Shown here: in pieces, positions 8,390 to 16,615 of the stretch
How positions within the stretch are numbered: the stretch's first letter is position 1
Layout: every line of letters starts with the position of its first letter
Source of the DNA: Methylococcaceae bacterium
Lineage (GTDB): Bacteria > Pseudomonadota > Gammaproteobacteria > Methylococcales > Methylomonadaceae
Length of the DNA stretch: 64,000 nucleotides
Reading direction: 5' to 3'
Assembly: GCA_013140705.1 (NCBI GenBank)
Contig: JABFSH010000001.1
Span: forward strand, 62,001 to 126,000
Made by a program: the position numbers and the translations under genes
The notes under the pieces: model-generated
What the model saw: the letters and a program-made list of their open reading frames with translations, nothing else
What the model was told of the DNA's origin: nothing
Database searches by the model: none

Positions 8390-8503
8390 AGTATTGGGAA
8401 CCTTTAAACATTATCCAATCATCCTTCGACTAGCACGAACGGAAAAATGACTGATTTAACCGGGCGGTAAATAATTAGAAAAACTAGCCATCAAATCGAT
8501 ATC

Positions 8504-10201
8504 TCATGACTCAAGCTCCATTCCACGAAATACTGAACAACGCTTGAATACGTCTAACGACGGAGACACTTTTTTGTGTTGACAATACTTGGCGACCAGT
8601 TTGGAAAGTCCCTTGATGTCACGACCCGTCGCTTCAGGAAAGCTAACAACTAATTGATCCATTAAGGGTGTGTCGATATCAAGTTCGAATTGATCGATCA
8701 TGACCCGCCAAATTTGACGCCGGGCATCGCTGTCCGGTGGATAATATTTTATTAATGCAATACATCGGGAAACTATTGCTTCGTCAATGTCATCGACACG
8801 ATTGGTCGTCAGGAACAGCAGACCATTAAAATATTCCAGTACCCGTAAAAATACGCCAACAACAGCGTTCATGGCGATATTGTTGTCGCGTCGTTTTATA
8901 TAAACGTCAGCCTCGTCGATCAACATCACAGCGCCCCAGCGCTGAGCCCGGGTTAACACATCTTTTAGGGCTTTTTCCATTTCGCCAACATTGAGTCCCA
9001 ACTGACCTGAATGCACACGATACAAAGGGCGCTTGATGATTTCGGAATAGACCTCGGCTGTTAAGGTTTTACCCACTCCGGCAGGGCCTGCACACAAGAC
9101 GGTTGTGCCACCTGACTTGCCTTCAACAATATCATCCATCAGGACGTCCATTTCAGCCGTCAAAATATCGATCAAATCGATCTGTTCATCACGTAGAATC
9201 AATTTTTGTTTTAATTCCGGTTGATAACGATACGGCGTGAGGTCGTTGACATGCACCCATAAATGATGATGCAATTCGAGATGAAACATCAGCAGGTAAC
9301 AGTGGACCGGCAGTTCGGTAAACAAGCCTTTGGGGATTTCTGTTTGCGATGCTTCAACTTCAGTCTCGACTTTACAATCATAACGATTACTTTTGGCGGC
9401 TTTGCGTAAATACTTGGCAAGAATGTCGCCTTTGGCATCAGCCGTTAATGCGCGTTCGCTCAGTATGCTTTCATCACAGACCAGACGCGCAACACCACCT
9501 TCTGTGGAAAGTACCACGACATCCTTGCGGGCCCAGTCCGTGCTTCGATGCGAAGCTGTGGGATCTTCTGCATAAAATCCGGTGCCTTTGCCACAAAACT
9601 GTGAACCGGACTGACCGCACCATTCAAAATAGCGCTCTGCGGCATTGTCATAAGTATTAATGAGTTCCGGCGTTTCTTTGAGAAAGCCCTTATCGATAAA
9701 AATTTCGGTAACCGTTTTATTGACGATGTCCCGGGCACGAATCGTAACGGTTGAAATGGCCACTTTGCCTTTGGCATTGGCTTTGAGTTCCAGCGTGACG
9801 CGTCCCGTCTCTTCCTCGCCGGACGGCGTGAAATCAAGCCGGGTAACTACAAAAGCCATCGGTTTACCAGCAACATTGGCCTGAAATAACCAACCTCGTA
9901 TGGCGTTATTGATCAGATATCGGGCGACGGCTGGCAGCAGCATTTCCAGATCATCTTCCTCAAACCTGACTGTGTCATCGTTCATCGCCTGTTGCAACGT
10001 CGACAACTGCGCAGCGCGACCCTGCATTTCATGACCCGCCTGCTTGTAGAGGATCTGCAGAAAACTCAGTTCGGTATTGGACAGTTGTTTGAAGGGTACT
10101 TCAGCCTTATTGCCAAAACGTAATTGATCTTTTAATACCGAAAGCCCCGGAAATTCATTGACCATTGCTTCCACATATTTGCGCTCAATCTGCAGTTTCA
10201 T
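8504..10201 (-). CDS. AAA+ ATPase, nif-associated
   Basis: Protein of 565 residues. Residues about 1-330 are a domain I do not recognise. The C-terminal AAA+ module shows Walker A CAGPAGVGKT (near 368), Walker B VMLIDEAD, sensor-1-like LLFLTTNR and an arginine-finger region DEAIVSRC. It resembles CDC48/ClpX-type remodelling ATPases rather than the sigma-54 activators (no GAFTGA loop). It sits between an unknown gene upstream and the rhodanese/nafY pair downstream on one strand. A sigma-54 promoter at 11271-11286 precedes the group, so it should be expressed when nitrogen is fixed. A role in remodelling a nif protein or cluster assembly factor is inference. Confidence 0.8.
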   Translation of the reverse strand: MKLQIERKYVEAMVNEFPGLSVLKDQLRFGNKAEVPFKQLSNTELSFLQILYKQAGHEMQGRAAQLSTLQQAMNDDTVRFEEDDLEMLLPAVARYLINNAIRGWLFQANVAGKPMAFVVTRLDFTPSGEEETGRVTLELKANAKGKVAISTVTIRARDIVNKTVTEIFIDKGFLKETPELINTYDNAAERYFEWCGQSGSQFCGKGTGFYAEDPTASHRSTDWARKDVVVLSTEGGVARLVCDESILSERALTADAKGDILAKYLRKAAKSNRYDCKVETEVEASQTEIPKGLFTELPVHCYLLMFHLELHHHLWVHVNDLTPYRYQPELKQKLILRDEQIDLIDILTAEMDVLMDDIVEGKSGGTTVLCAGPAGVGKTLTAEVYSEIIKRPLYRVHSGQLGLNVGEMEKALKDVLTRAQRWGAVMLIDEADVYIKRRDNNIAMNAVVGVFLRVLEYFNGLLFLTTNRVDDIDEAIVSRCIALIKYYPPDSDARRQIWRVMIDQFELDIDTPLMDQLVVSFPEATGRDIKGLSKLVAKYCQHKKVSPSLDVFKRCSVFRGMELES

Positions 10202-10489
10202 AGGTTCCTAATCAATGCTTGATCGTTAAAATGGCCGTTGAAAGTGAGGGACGCCGTTCTTGCTGGGCTGCGTCGAAGCATGAACTGTTGCCCCTACTCC
10301 AACCCATCGGGAGAGAACCCATAATCCCGTTACCCATCGACATGCACTGGGTGAACAGGATTTGGATATGTTCAACTACCGTTTTTAGGTTGATGAAAGT
10401 GGCGCTGGCTTGGAGGTTCCGTTCCACGCAACCCCAATAACAAAATAACTATTCATCAGTGTTATGTAAACCACTCAATCTGATTAATG

Positions 10490-11059
10490 TTAAATCGCTC
10501 CGACAGCTGCTTCTTTAATGACGACAATTGTATTTGCTTCTGCTTCAGCAAAGGTTACGAGTGGCGATTTGGTTTTATAGGTTTTGGCAGCTGCATAGGC
10601 AATGGCGACTTTATCTTCAGCCGATTGATTTTTTAACTCGCTTTTTTCAATATACAGTTCTTCAAGCAATTCATTCCACACCAGGCCGTATTTAAAGGGC
10701 AAGAGCTTATAGATGACGCCTTCCAGCTCGACCTGCAAACCTTTACCAATATTTTCCACATACAATATAGCGATGCAGTCCTCTGCAATATCAGCTTTGT
10801 ATTTTTCAACAAAAACAGGCAGCAAATCGAGTGTAGGCAACAATCCGTTGATAAATTTGATTTTGTCGTTTTCAATGATCAAGGCTGAATGAATCAAGAG
10901 TGCTTCCGGCGGTTTACGGTCCGTCGTTGAGCCATCCCGCAGAGTCCCTTCTTTTAGTACCAGGTCGCCACGATAAGCATAAACACCCGCATCACTGGTT
11001 TGACCATTGACCAGGGTCACCGTTAATAAGCCTTTAGCTTGATATGTTTCTAGTAACAT
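10490..11059 (-). CDS. Unknown nif-regulated protein
   Basis: A 189-residue soluble protein that I do not recognise. A strong ribosome binding site (GAGGAG) precedes ATG 11059. The N-terminal half is beta-rich (LLTVTLVNGQTSDAGVYAYRGDLVL) and the C terminus ends in EAEANTIVVIKEAAVGAI. It is the first gene behind the sigma-54 promoter at 11271-11286 and is followed by the AAA+ ATPase gene after about 290 bases, suggesting a partner or substrate of that ATPase. This pairing is inference from position only. Confidence 0.7.
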   Translation of the reverse strand: MLLETYQAKGLLTVTLVNGQTSDAGVYAYRGDLVLKEGTLRDGSTTDRKPPEALLIHSALIIENDKIKFINGLLPTLDLLPVFVEKYKADIAEDCIAILYVENIGKGLQVELEGVIYKLLPFKYGLVWNELLEELYIEKSELKNQSAEDKVAIAYAAAKTYKTKSPLVTFAEAEANTIVVIKEAAVGAI

Positions 11060-11270
11060 TTTTTCTCCTCATGTATTGGATCGATAAATTTCCTGATTTG
11101 TAAGGTATCTCAGCTGAATCGTCATGCCGGAACGACGGCTTTATAAATTGGCTGAAGTACCTAGCTACTCAAGATAAATTTTTACATATGCTCTTACATC
11201 TGCCCAGGGTTTCGCTCAGTCAGTTTCCACAATGTCTGCCTGGCGATTATTTCGGGATCAACATTGAATA

Positions 11271-11286
11271 AGCATGCTTTATGCCA
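11271..11286 (-). promoter_or_regulatory. Sigma-54 promoter (-24/-12)
   Basis: The reverse strand reads TGGCATAAAGCATGCT, which keeps the GG-N10-GC spacing of sigma-54 promoters. It lies about 210 bases upstream of the 189-residue unknown gene and faces it. A TGT-N10-ACA site lies upstream at 11401-11416. Confidence 0.7.
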
Positions 11287-11400
11287 TTATTTGATGATGA
11301 ATTTTTTATATTTAAAACAATCATATAGAAATAACAAATTGGATTTATCCGTCATGATGCCAATCAGCCATCCAACAATAACAATGTGTTTGTATAACAT

Positions 11401-11416
11401 TGTCTGAAACCCTACA
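11401..11416 (-). promoter_or_regulatory. NifA-type upstream activator site
   Basis: TGT-CTGAAACCCT-ACA matches the TGT-N10-ACA NifA consensus. It lies about 115 bases upstream of the sigma-54 site at 11271-11286, within the normal range for NifA. The pair indicates a second NifA-controlled unit, separate from nifE. Confidence 0.6.
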
Positions 11417-11442
11417 CAATCAATACCCTGATCTCGTCAGGT

Positions 11443-12393
11443 TTAAGCTGAATGGCTATCCCACAGGCTTTTAAAGCTGCTATCCATGCGTGAAAGCCTG
11501 GTTGTGACGTGATTGAACTGTTCAAACTCAGGAAACCTGCCTTTCCTGCCCGTGCTGTACCACTGCTCCATTGCCCGGCTAAGTCGTTGTCTCTCCATAT
11601 AATCCTGAGCTATACGACTCTTCAACCATTCCATGCTATTCGCGGGCGTTAGTTCAACGATCCGAAAACGCACGGCGTTGTCAAAAATTCGCACTCCACC
11701 ACCTTCAGCCACCGTCTGGTAGAGCTTTTCGGGATCGACAACTTCAATTCCTGCCAGGTAGTCAATCGCAAAATTGTGCAGTTCGGGTAACCAGGGTACG
11801 GTCGGCCCCATCAATACGGTAGTGGCATGCTGAGCCAGCTCGGCCAGCCGGGGGAAGGTTTTATTGGTAATCGAACTGGCTGTCAAAAATACCCAGTCGG
11901 CGTCGGGTAATATAAACTCACAAGCGGGATCGGGAAAATCGTGATGGACAGGTTGCCGCTCCAGAATGCTGAGATCCAGTAACTCGGTATATCGCTCAAT
12001 ACCGGGATAACGTCCAACAATAGCCACTTTTTTACCGTATAAACGAGGAAGAAAATGCTCGAAAACAACCAGATTGGCATTATCTGGTGTAGGCAGCAGC
12101 GTAATACCTGCGGGTAATTCATAACGGTTAAGGCTGCTATTAATTGCCGCCATTGCAACCGTCGCCTTATAAGGCTCCCAGTCCGTAACCCACCCGGCCA
12201 GTTCGGATACTGTTTTACCTGCCAGAGTTCCTGACCAGGGCAAGGTTCGGGTGGGAACCCCCGGACTCATCGCCAATCCCAGTCCTTGTGCTTTACAAAC
12301 CGTCCATACCAGACCAATGTTAATCTGATCTATTGACGTGTTGTTGCTGGCATAATCCAGTAACAGTTCATAAATCCGCCCTGGCTTTTCCAT
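11443..12393 (-). CDS. DUF364/DUF4213 putative chelation protein
   Basis: Protein of 316 residues. The N-terminal part (about 1-95) resembles DUF4213 and the C-terminal part a Rossmann-like DUF364 domain (KKVAIVGRYPGIERY, then LPDADWVFLTASSITNKTFPRL and LMGPTVPWLPEL). DUF364 is described as a putative heavy-metal chelation family, and such genes occur in Azotobacter-type nif clusters. It could handle Mo or Fe, but this is unproven. It begins 1 base after the preceding gene stops and is the last gene of the nifE-led unit. The C-terminal helical extension (residues about 260-316) is additional. Confidence 0.8.
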   Translation of the reverse strand: MEKPGRIYELLLDYASNNTSIDQINIGLVWTVCKAQGLGLAMSPGVPTRTLPWSGTLAGKTVSELAGWVTDWEPYKATVAMAAINSSLNRYELPAGITLLPTPDNANLVVFEHFLPRLYGKKVAIVGRYPGIERYTELLDLSILERQPVHHDFPDPACEFILPDADWVFLTASSITNKTFPRLAELAQHATTVLMGPTVPWLPELHNFAIDYLAGIEVVDPEKLYQTVAEGGGVRIFDNAVRFRIVELTPANSMEWLKSRIAQDYMERQRLSRAMEQWYSTGRKGRFPEFEQFNHVTTRLSRMDSSFKSLWDSHSA

Positions 12394-12394
12394 A

Positions 12395-12772
12395 TCAGTC
12401 AGTAGGCATCATAAGCAATCTGGGTTCGGACTTTATATGCTCAACGCTACCCCAGGCTGTTACACTTTCCACAAACCATGTTGATTTAATCGGATGGGTT
12501 TTGCTCACATCATATTCGGCATAAAAAGTACCATCGCTATTAAACTGAAGACTACCGACAGGCTGTCTGTTTGCTGGATCGTACCAATTACACGTCAAGT
12601 TAAGCTGCCCTGTATATGGATCTTTATTCAGGATAAAACTGGCGTTATCGAAACTGGGATAGTGCTTTATTTCTTTAAGGGAAAACCCTAATTTATTGAT
12701 TTCTTCACTAAGCCTGTTGCAGATAACTTCACCCAGATGGCGTTTTATAGCGATATGCAGGGATAAATCCAC
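12395..12772 (-). CDS. Unknown nif-cluster protein
   Basis: A 125-residue soluble protein, probably starting at a GTG that shares its first base with the TAG stop of the upstream TPR gene, so the two are translationally coupled. The N terminus is helical (LHIAIKRHLGEVICNRLSEE) and the rest is rich in aromatic beta-strand patterns (NLTCNWYDPANRQPVGSLQF). I do not recognise the family. Tight coupling with the TPR and DUF364 genes suggests a shared role in nitrogenase maturation. Confidence 0.65.
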   Translation of the reverse strand: MDLSLHIAIKRHLGEVICNRLSEEINKLGFSLKEIKHYPSFDNASFILNKDPYTGQLNLTCNWYDPANRQPVGSLQFNSDGTFYAEYDVSKTHPIKSTWFVESVTAWGSVEHIKSEPRLLMMPTD

Positions 12773-13272
12773 TAGTCCTCCTCGACCCCTGCTGCCAAAT
12801 CCATAATGACCGAGGCACCGGAAAGATCGTCAGGATCCAGCAGTCGCAAGTGGGCCAACACATGCTCAGCCTCGCTCGCCCGGCCTTGCCTGAGCTTGAT
12901 GAAGGCCAATGCTTTCAGGCTGTATAAATAAAACAGCGAACACTCATTGGCGTATAAATTCCAGCGCTGACGATTCTCGCTTAATAGCTGATATTCACCA
13001 GGAAAACCTGATTGCCTTGCCGATTCCTTCAGAGCCGCGAGAACCAGTCTTTCTGCATCGGCCAGACGTTTTTGGAAGAAATAAAACTTATACAGCGCGA
13101 AATAGGTCTGCAAACAATGGATATCAAGTTGATGAGCCTGTAAAAACAGGTTCTCTGCCTGGTTTTGATCAATCGAACTTGCAGCCACCGCCGCTTGCAG
13201 AAGATTATTCACTTCAACAGGTATGTTCGGACTGAATAGCACCCGTTCCTCTACAAACGTCACGATACTCAT
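12772..13272 (-). CDS. TPR-like protein in nif cluster
   Basis: A 166-residue helical protein with TPR-type signatures (NLFLQAHQLDIHCLQTYFAL, LADAERLVLAALKES, ASEAEHVLAHLRLLDPDD). TPR proteins act as adaptors. A similar gene lies in the A. vinelandii nif region beside the Shethna-type ferredoxin, which is also the upstream neighbour here. It overlaps the stop of that gene (TAATG) and the start of the next gene (TAGTG), so it is in the middle of a coupled operon. The partner is unknown. Confidence 0.75.
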   Translation of the reverse strand: MSIVTFVEERVLFSPNIPVEVNNLLQAAVAASSIDQNQAENLFLQAHQLDIHCLQTYFALYKFYFFQKRLADAERLVLAALKESARQSGFPGEYQLLSENRQRWNLYANECSLFYLYSLKALAFIKLRQGRASEAEHVLAHLRLLDPDDLSGASVIMDLAAGVEED

Positions 13273-13595
13273 TACCAGACTTCCGCCGGAACCATTAAAT
13301 CGGTAACAGGCACACCACCCAATAGATGTTGATCAATAATTTTCTTGACATCATCCTTCTGTAATTTGCCATACATGATGCCTTCCGGATAAACCAGAAC
13401 ACTGGGACCCATGTTGCAGGGCCCCATACAACCGGTATTGGTAAGGGCAATCTTTTCAAACAGGTTACGCGTCTGTATTTCATTCATGAATTCATTCATG
13501 ATTTCGGCGCAACCTGAGCTGGCACAGGATCCACGGGGATGCCCTTGCGGACGGTTTTGCGTGCAAACGAACACATGTTTTAAGGGTCTTGGCAT
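13272..13595 (-). CDS. Thioredoxin-like [2Fe-2S] ferredoxin (Shethna I type)
   Basis: A 107-residue ferredoxin with a thioredoxin-like fold. Cluster cysteines are seen in FVCTQNR, then GSCASSGC, and NTGCMGPCNMGP, as in the [2Fe-2S] family that includes the A. vinelandii Shethna FeS protein I. That protein is also encoded in the nif cluster. It may be an electron carrier or redox sensor for nitrogenase. It lies 18 bases after fdxB and overlaps the TPR gene by one base, so it is part of the nifE-led operon. Confidence 0.85.
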   Translation of the reverse strand: MPRPLKHVFVCTQNRPQGHPRGSCASSGCAEIMNEFMNEIQTRNLFEKIALTNTGCMGPCNMGPSVLVYPEGIMYGKLQKDDVKKIIDQHLLGGVPVTDLMVPAEVW

Positions 13596-13613
13596 GATCG
13601 TGTTCCTTCCAGG

Positions 13614-13931
13614 TTAGGCAGCTTGTTTATGTTCGTGAGTAAAACAATCTTTTGGACACACCTTGGAGCATGCTTCACAGCCGATACAGTCAAGGCCATT
13701 TTTAATGCTCATGACCATGCTGTTATCGTCATCGTCTTCAAAGTCGCCATAATCATCGTCAAAGTCTTCACTCTCCAGAGCATCGGCTTTATCCACCAGA
13801 TCAAAAACATCGCGCGGACAAACTTTAAAGCACCGGCCACAGCCGATACAGGTTTTTTGGTTAATGTCAGTGACATAGGAAGGTGTCCATACCGTCCCGC
13901 CAAAGGTAACGCCCGTTACAAATTCAGACAT
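13614..13931 (-). CDS. fdxB: nif-specific ferredoxin III
   Basis: A 105-residue ferredoxin with two [4Fe-4S] motifs: CIGCGRCFKVCP (near residue 28) and CIGCEACSKVCP (near residue 82). Between them is an acidic insert (EDFDDDYGDFEDDDD), the usual mark of nif-associated FdxB. It should carry electrons to nitrogenase or cofactor-assembly enzymes. It stands between the DUF683 gene and the Shethna-type ferredoxin, the standard place after nifX and the DUF269/DUF683 pair. Confidence 0.9.
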   Translation of the reverse strand: MSEFVTGVTFGGTVWTPSYVTDINQKTCIGCGRCFKVCPRDVFDLVDKADALESEDFDDDYGDFEDDDDNSMVMSIKNGLDCIGCEACSKVCPKDCFTHEHKQAA

Positions 13932-13945
13932 GAAGGCTCTCCAGA

Positions 13946-14158
13946 TCAGGCTGCTTCAGTTTGCGCAGCTATCAGTTTTTGGTTGGCTTCATCCCAGGCT
14001 TTACAGGCATCATACGTTGCTTGAGCTATTGCCATCAGTTCTCCATAACCATCGGGCAGGCGATCTTCAATCAAGTCATGTAACACCATGGCTTGTTCGC
14101 TGGCCAGACGTTTGGTCTTCTTGACTTCTTTTTCCAGTTTTCGTAATTCTTCAGACAT
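13946..14158 (-). CDS. DUF683/CCE_0567-type small metalloprotein
   Basis: A 70-residue helical hairpin protein (MSEELRKLEKEVKKTKRLAS...), typical of the nif-associated DUF683 family, also known as the CCE_0567 family of metalloproteins. ATG 14158 is chosen because GAGG lies about 7 bases before it. It starts 11 bases after the DUF269 gene and precedes fdxB, its normal context. The exact role in cofactor assembly is unknown. Confidence 0.85.
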   Translation of the reverse strand: MSEELRKLEKEVKKTKRLASEQAMVLHDLIEDRLPDGYGELMAIAQATYDACKAWDEANQKLIAAQTEAA

Positions 14159-14169
14159 AAGCGCATTCC

Positions 14170-14643
14170 TCAATCAGTGGCTGCTGCATTGTATTTTTCA
14201 ATTAAGGACAGAGCCCTATCGATAACCTTGTCACTCTTCTCGCAGAGTTCCTCCAGGCTTGAAAAGCCAAACCGATGCGTATCGCGCAAAATTTTATCGA
14301 CCACGACCAATTTGCCGACCAGGATGAGTGCACGACCAAAGCCTTCATGACTCAGATGCACCATAGGTGCCGCCATCAAACCTGATTTTTTCTCAATCAG
14401 TGTTGCCAATGAGTTGTAATAGGCTTTTAGACGGGCAATGGTGATTTCATCAGGATCGCCAATCACCGGAATGTTTTTTTTTCGTTCCTTGGTTAACACG
14501 ATGGGATCAATGATTTTTGCTTCCGACCAACCGGCATAGGTATCGTAAGCATCAATCGCACGTAATTGTTTAATCAAATCTTTGACAATATCGGAACCTA
14601 AATGGGTATCGTTTTCTGGGATAACTAATGTAGCTGTGGACAT
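14170..14643 (-). CDS. NifX-associated protein, DUF269
   Basis: Protein of 157 residues matching the NifX-associated DUF269 family (DIVKDLIKQLRAIDAYDTYAGWS and HRFGFSSLEELCEKSDKVI). It nearly always follows nifX, as here. ATG 14643 is chosen because AGGAG precedes it; a longer frame would run through the palindromic repeat. A role in FeMo-co biosynthesis is assumed from linkage only. It is separated from nifX by a strong palindrome (14665-14733), unlike the tight packing of other genes in the unit. Confidence 0.88.
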   Translation of the reverse strand: MSTATLVIPENDTHLGSDIVKDLIKQLRAIDAYDTYAGWSEAKIIDPIVLTKERKKNIPVIGDPDEITIARLKAYYNSLATLIEKKSGLMAAPMVHLSHEGFGRALILVGKLVVVDKILRDTHRFGFSSLEELCEKSDKVIDRALSLIEKYNAAATD

Positions 14644-14664
14644 GCGGTAGCTCCTGAGGGCGAA

Positions 14665-14733
14665 TTGGGTTAGCGCAGCGTAACCCAACAATCATTGCTC
14701 AAAATAACATTGGGTTACGCTGCGCTAACCCAA
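14665..14733. repeat. REP-type palindrome between nifX and DUF269
   Basis: Two 24-base arms at 14665-14688 and 14710-14733 are exact reverse complements, and each arm is nearly palindromic itself (TTGGGTTAGCGCAGCG and TAACCCAA). The loop is 21 bases. The transcript would form a very stable hairpin just upstream of the DUF269 ribosome binding site. Such TTGGGTTACGCTGCGC repeats are common dispersed elements in bacteria. Confidence 0.9.
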
Positions 14734-14741
14734 CTTACAAA

Positions 14742-15227
14742 CTATTCATCCCAGCCTTCATCTTCCATTTTTTTAAATCGATCGGGATCGGCTGGCTTGT
14801 GCTGGTTGATGGCTTTTGCCAACCAGCTGGAGGGTCCGGCTTTAATTTCATTTTGCAAATCGGCAATCAAATCTTTAATCTTGCTACCTTCATGCACTTT
14901 CACCGGCTGTATGTTCTGTGCAATGAGCTGATTAATGGCTGATCCGCCAATAGCCTGACAATAGACAGCAGCACAACCGTTGAGTAAATCAATCTTCACG
15001 GATAATTTATCTTCATTACCATCCTGACTCAGCTCACCAAATTGCGCTGCTTCCAGCAAGTGCGATTCGTCAATGTTCACGGCATAGACTGCAAAAGATT
15101 TCGATGAACCAAAATGTTGATTGACTGTTTCCATATCGGTGGTTGCAAATGCAATTTTTAGCGCAGTATTCATAAACAGGTTCTCTTCAGTGCTTTGCAC
15201 GACATGCATGCGTCGGGTTAATGACAT
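14742..15227 (-). CDS. nifX: NifX, FeMo-cofactor precursor carrier
   Basis: A 161-residue protein of the dinitrogenase iron-molybdenum cofactor family. Seen are LKIAFATTDMETVNQHFGSS, with the QHFGSS cofactor-site motif, and CQAIGGSAINQLI. NifX binds NifB-co and the VK cluster and passes them to NifEN. The C terminus (LAKAINQHKPADPDRFKKMEDEGWDE) is a typical NifX tail. The start at 15227 overlaps the end of nifN by 10 bases; a second ATG at 15173 (MNTALKIAF) is possible and would give the more usual NifX length. Confidence 0.92.
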   Translation of the reverse strand: MSLTRRMHVVQSTEENLFMNTALKIAFATTDMETVNQHFGSSKSFAVYAVNIDESHLLEAAQFGELSQDGNEDKLSVKIDLLNGCAAVYCQAIGGSAINQLIAQNIQPVKVHEGSKIKDLIADLQNEIKAGPSSWLAKAINQHKPADPDRFKKMEDEGWDE

Positions 15228-16615
15228 GACAGCGGATAATCGGTAAGTTCGGTTGCCGGTTTTTGGGCATACACGGAGCGGTAAACCGGTATTTCTTCAT
15301 GCGAAAAGTTGATGACCAGATTGGCTAGGTCAAACAGGGTTTGCCGGGTACCGCGATAACCTATCCTGGTAAGCTGATAGCCGCCAATGATGTCGTACAA
15401 CGGAAATCCAGCCCGCAAAATGGGTACGCCCAAACGTTCTGCGGTATCAGTCGCGTGGGAATTACCAATGACCAGTTGCACTTTGTTGGCCTTACCGATT
15501 AATTCCATGTCTTCCAGGTCGCCAATTTTGATGCTGTCGACAGGGATACGTGTCAACAGCGGCACATTGCAGGAGGTAACTGCAGCAACAACATCACCCC
15601 CCATCTCCTGAACCAGATCAACAAACGCATTCAACAAATCCGCATCAGCTGCGATGGCAATACGCAATTGACCCAGCATGAAATGGGTGTCCAGCATGGC
15701 ATCCTGTAACTGGGCACGCTGACGTTCAATGCGCTCAGGTACGACTTGACCGCTAATGGCAGCGAGTACTGAAATCAACGCGTCATTGGCTTTTAAGCCA
15801 TAAAGATGATCCAGAAAATGATTGGGAACACCCGTTTTTTCAGCCAGCAATTCTGCCGCTTTGATTAACGAAGGGCCTATAACCACTGTGGCCAGCGAGT
15901 CACCTAGTGTTGCCATCTCTGACAGGAGAGTGCCGCCAATCGTCACCGGACTAAAATCTTCATCCGTGAGGCAGCCGTCCAGGGAGTCGGATAAATCAGG
16001 TACGAAAACCGGTCTGAGCTGGAACTGTTCAAGGATATCGCGCAGGGCTTCCAGATCACCCGGTGTCAGCATATAACTGACCAATACATTTACCTGGCGT
16101 TTCCTCTTGCCCGGATAAGTCCCCGCCTCTTTGGCATAAGGCACCACGGCACGGATAATTTCGGTGAGCGTCGCTGCGTAACCTGTTTCGACACTGCCGG
16201 TAAAGTCAGGGGTATTGACTGCCACGACAGCGACATCGGCAAATTCCGGATTGGCTTCCCGAAACTCCCTGACATTGCGCTGCACATCGCAGCCCTGCGT
16301 CTCGGCAAGACCGGTTGTCAGAATAGTGATCAGTGTCGGCCGAGATTTGGCGGCTATGGTTTTTATGCCTTCGCGGACATTCTCATCGGCACCCATTACT
16401 GAACTGCCCTGATCCATTGCCGTACTTTGCAATGGAATGGGTTCTCTGAAATGTCGCACAAAAAACACTTTGGCAAAGGCCGTACAGCCTTGAGAACCAT
16501 GCAGCATCGGCATGGCCCGGTTAAAGCCCAGCGTCGCTAAAGAACCCCCAATTGGCTGACTGGCTTTCAGTGGATTAACCGAAAGGGCTTTATTTCTTTT
16601 CAAAATATCAGCCAT
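15218..16615 (-). CDS. nifN: NifN, FeMo-cofactor scaffold beta subunit
   Basis: A 465-residue homologue of NifK that forms the NifE2N2 scaffold where the FeMo-co precursor is matured. Seen are [23 protein letters not shown] with [20 protein letters not shown] (P-cluster-like cysteine region) and SCNVPLL. It overlaps nifE by 8 bases and nifX by 10, so translation is coupled. The length is normal for NifN. It is in the unit driven by the sigma-54 promoter before nifE. Confidence 0.95.
   Translation of the reverse strand: MADILKRNKALSVNPLKASQPIGGSLATLGFNRAMPMLHGSQGCTAFAKVFFVRHFREPIPLQSTAMDQGSSVMGADENVREGIKTIAAKSRPTLITILTTGLAETQGCDVQRNVREFREANPEFADVAVVAVNTPDFTGSVETGYAATLTEIIRAVVPYAKEAGTYPGKRKRQVNVLVSYMLTPGDLEALRDILEQFQLRPVFVPDLSDSLDGCLTDEDFSPVTIGGTLLSEMATLGDSLATVVIGPSLIKAAELLAEKTGVPNHFLDHLYGLKANDALISVLAAISGQVVPERIERQRAQLQDAMLDTHFMLGQLRIAIAADADLLNAFVDLVQEMGGDVVAAVTSCNVPLLTRIPVDSIKIGDLEDMELIGKANKVQLVIGNSHATDTAERLGVPILRAGFPLYDIIGGYQLTRIGYRGTRQTLFDLANLVINFSHEEIPVYRSVYAQKPATELTDYPLSCH

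Larger units (their letters stand above)
11060..11442. other. Intergenic regulatory region of the AAA+/rhodanese/nafY unit
   Basis: A stretch of 383 bases between the DUF364 gene and the 189-residue unknown gene. No gene was recognised. It holds a sigma-54 site and a NifA-type site, listed separately. Confidence 0.6.

Noticed and set aside
10202-10489. Overlapping forward and reverse frames of about 70 codons between the AAA+ gene and the unknown gene
   Set aside because: The region includes family A repeat debris (GTCGAAGCATGAAC, GAGGTTCC) and neither frame has a ribosome site or a recognisable domain.
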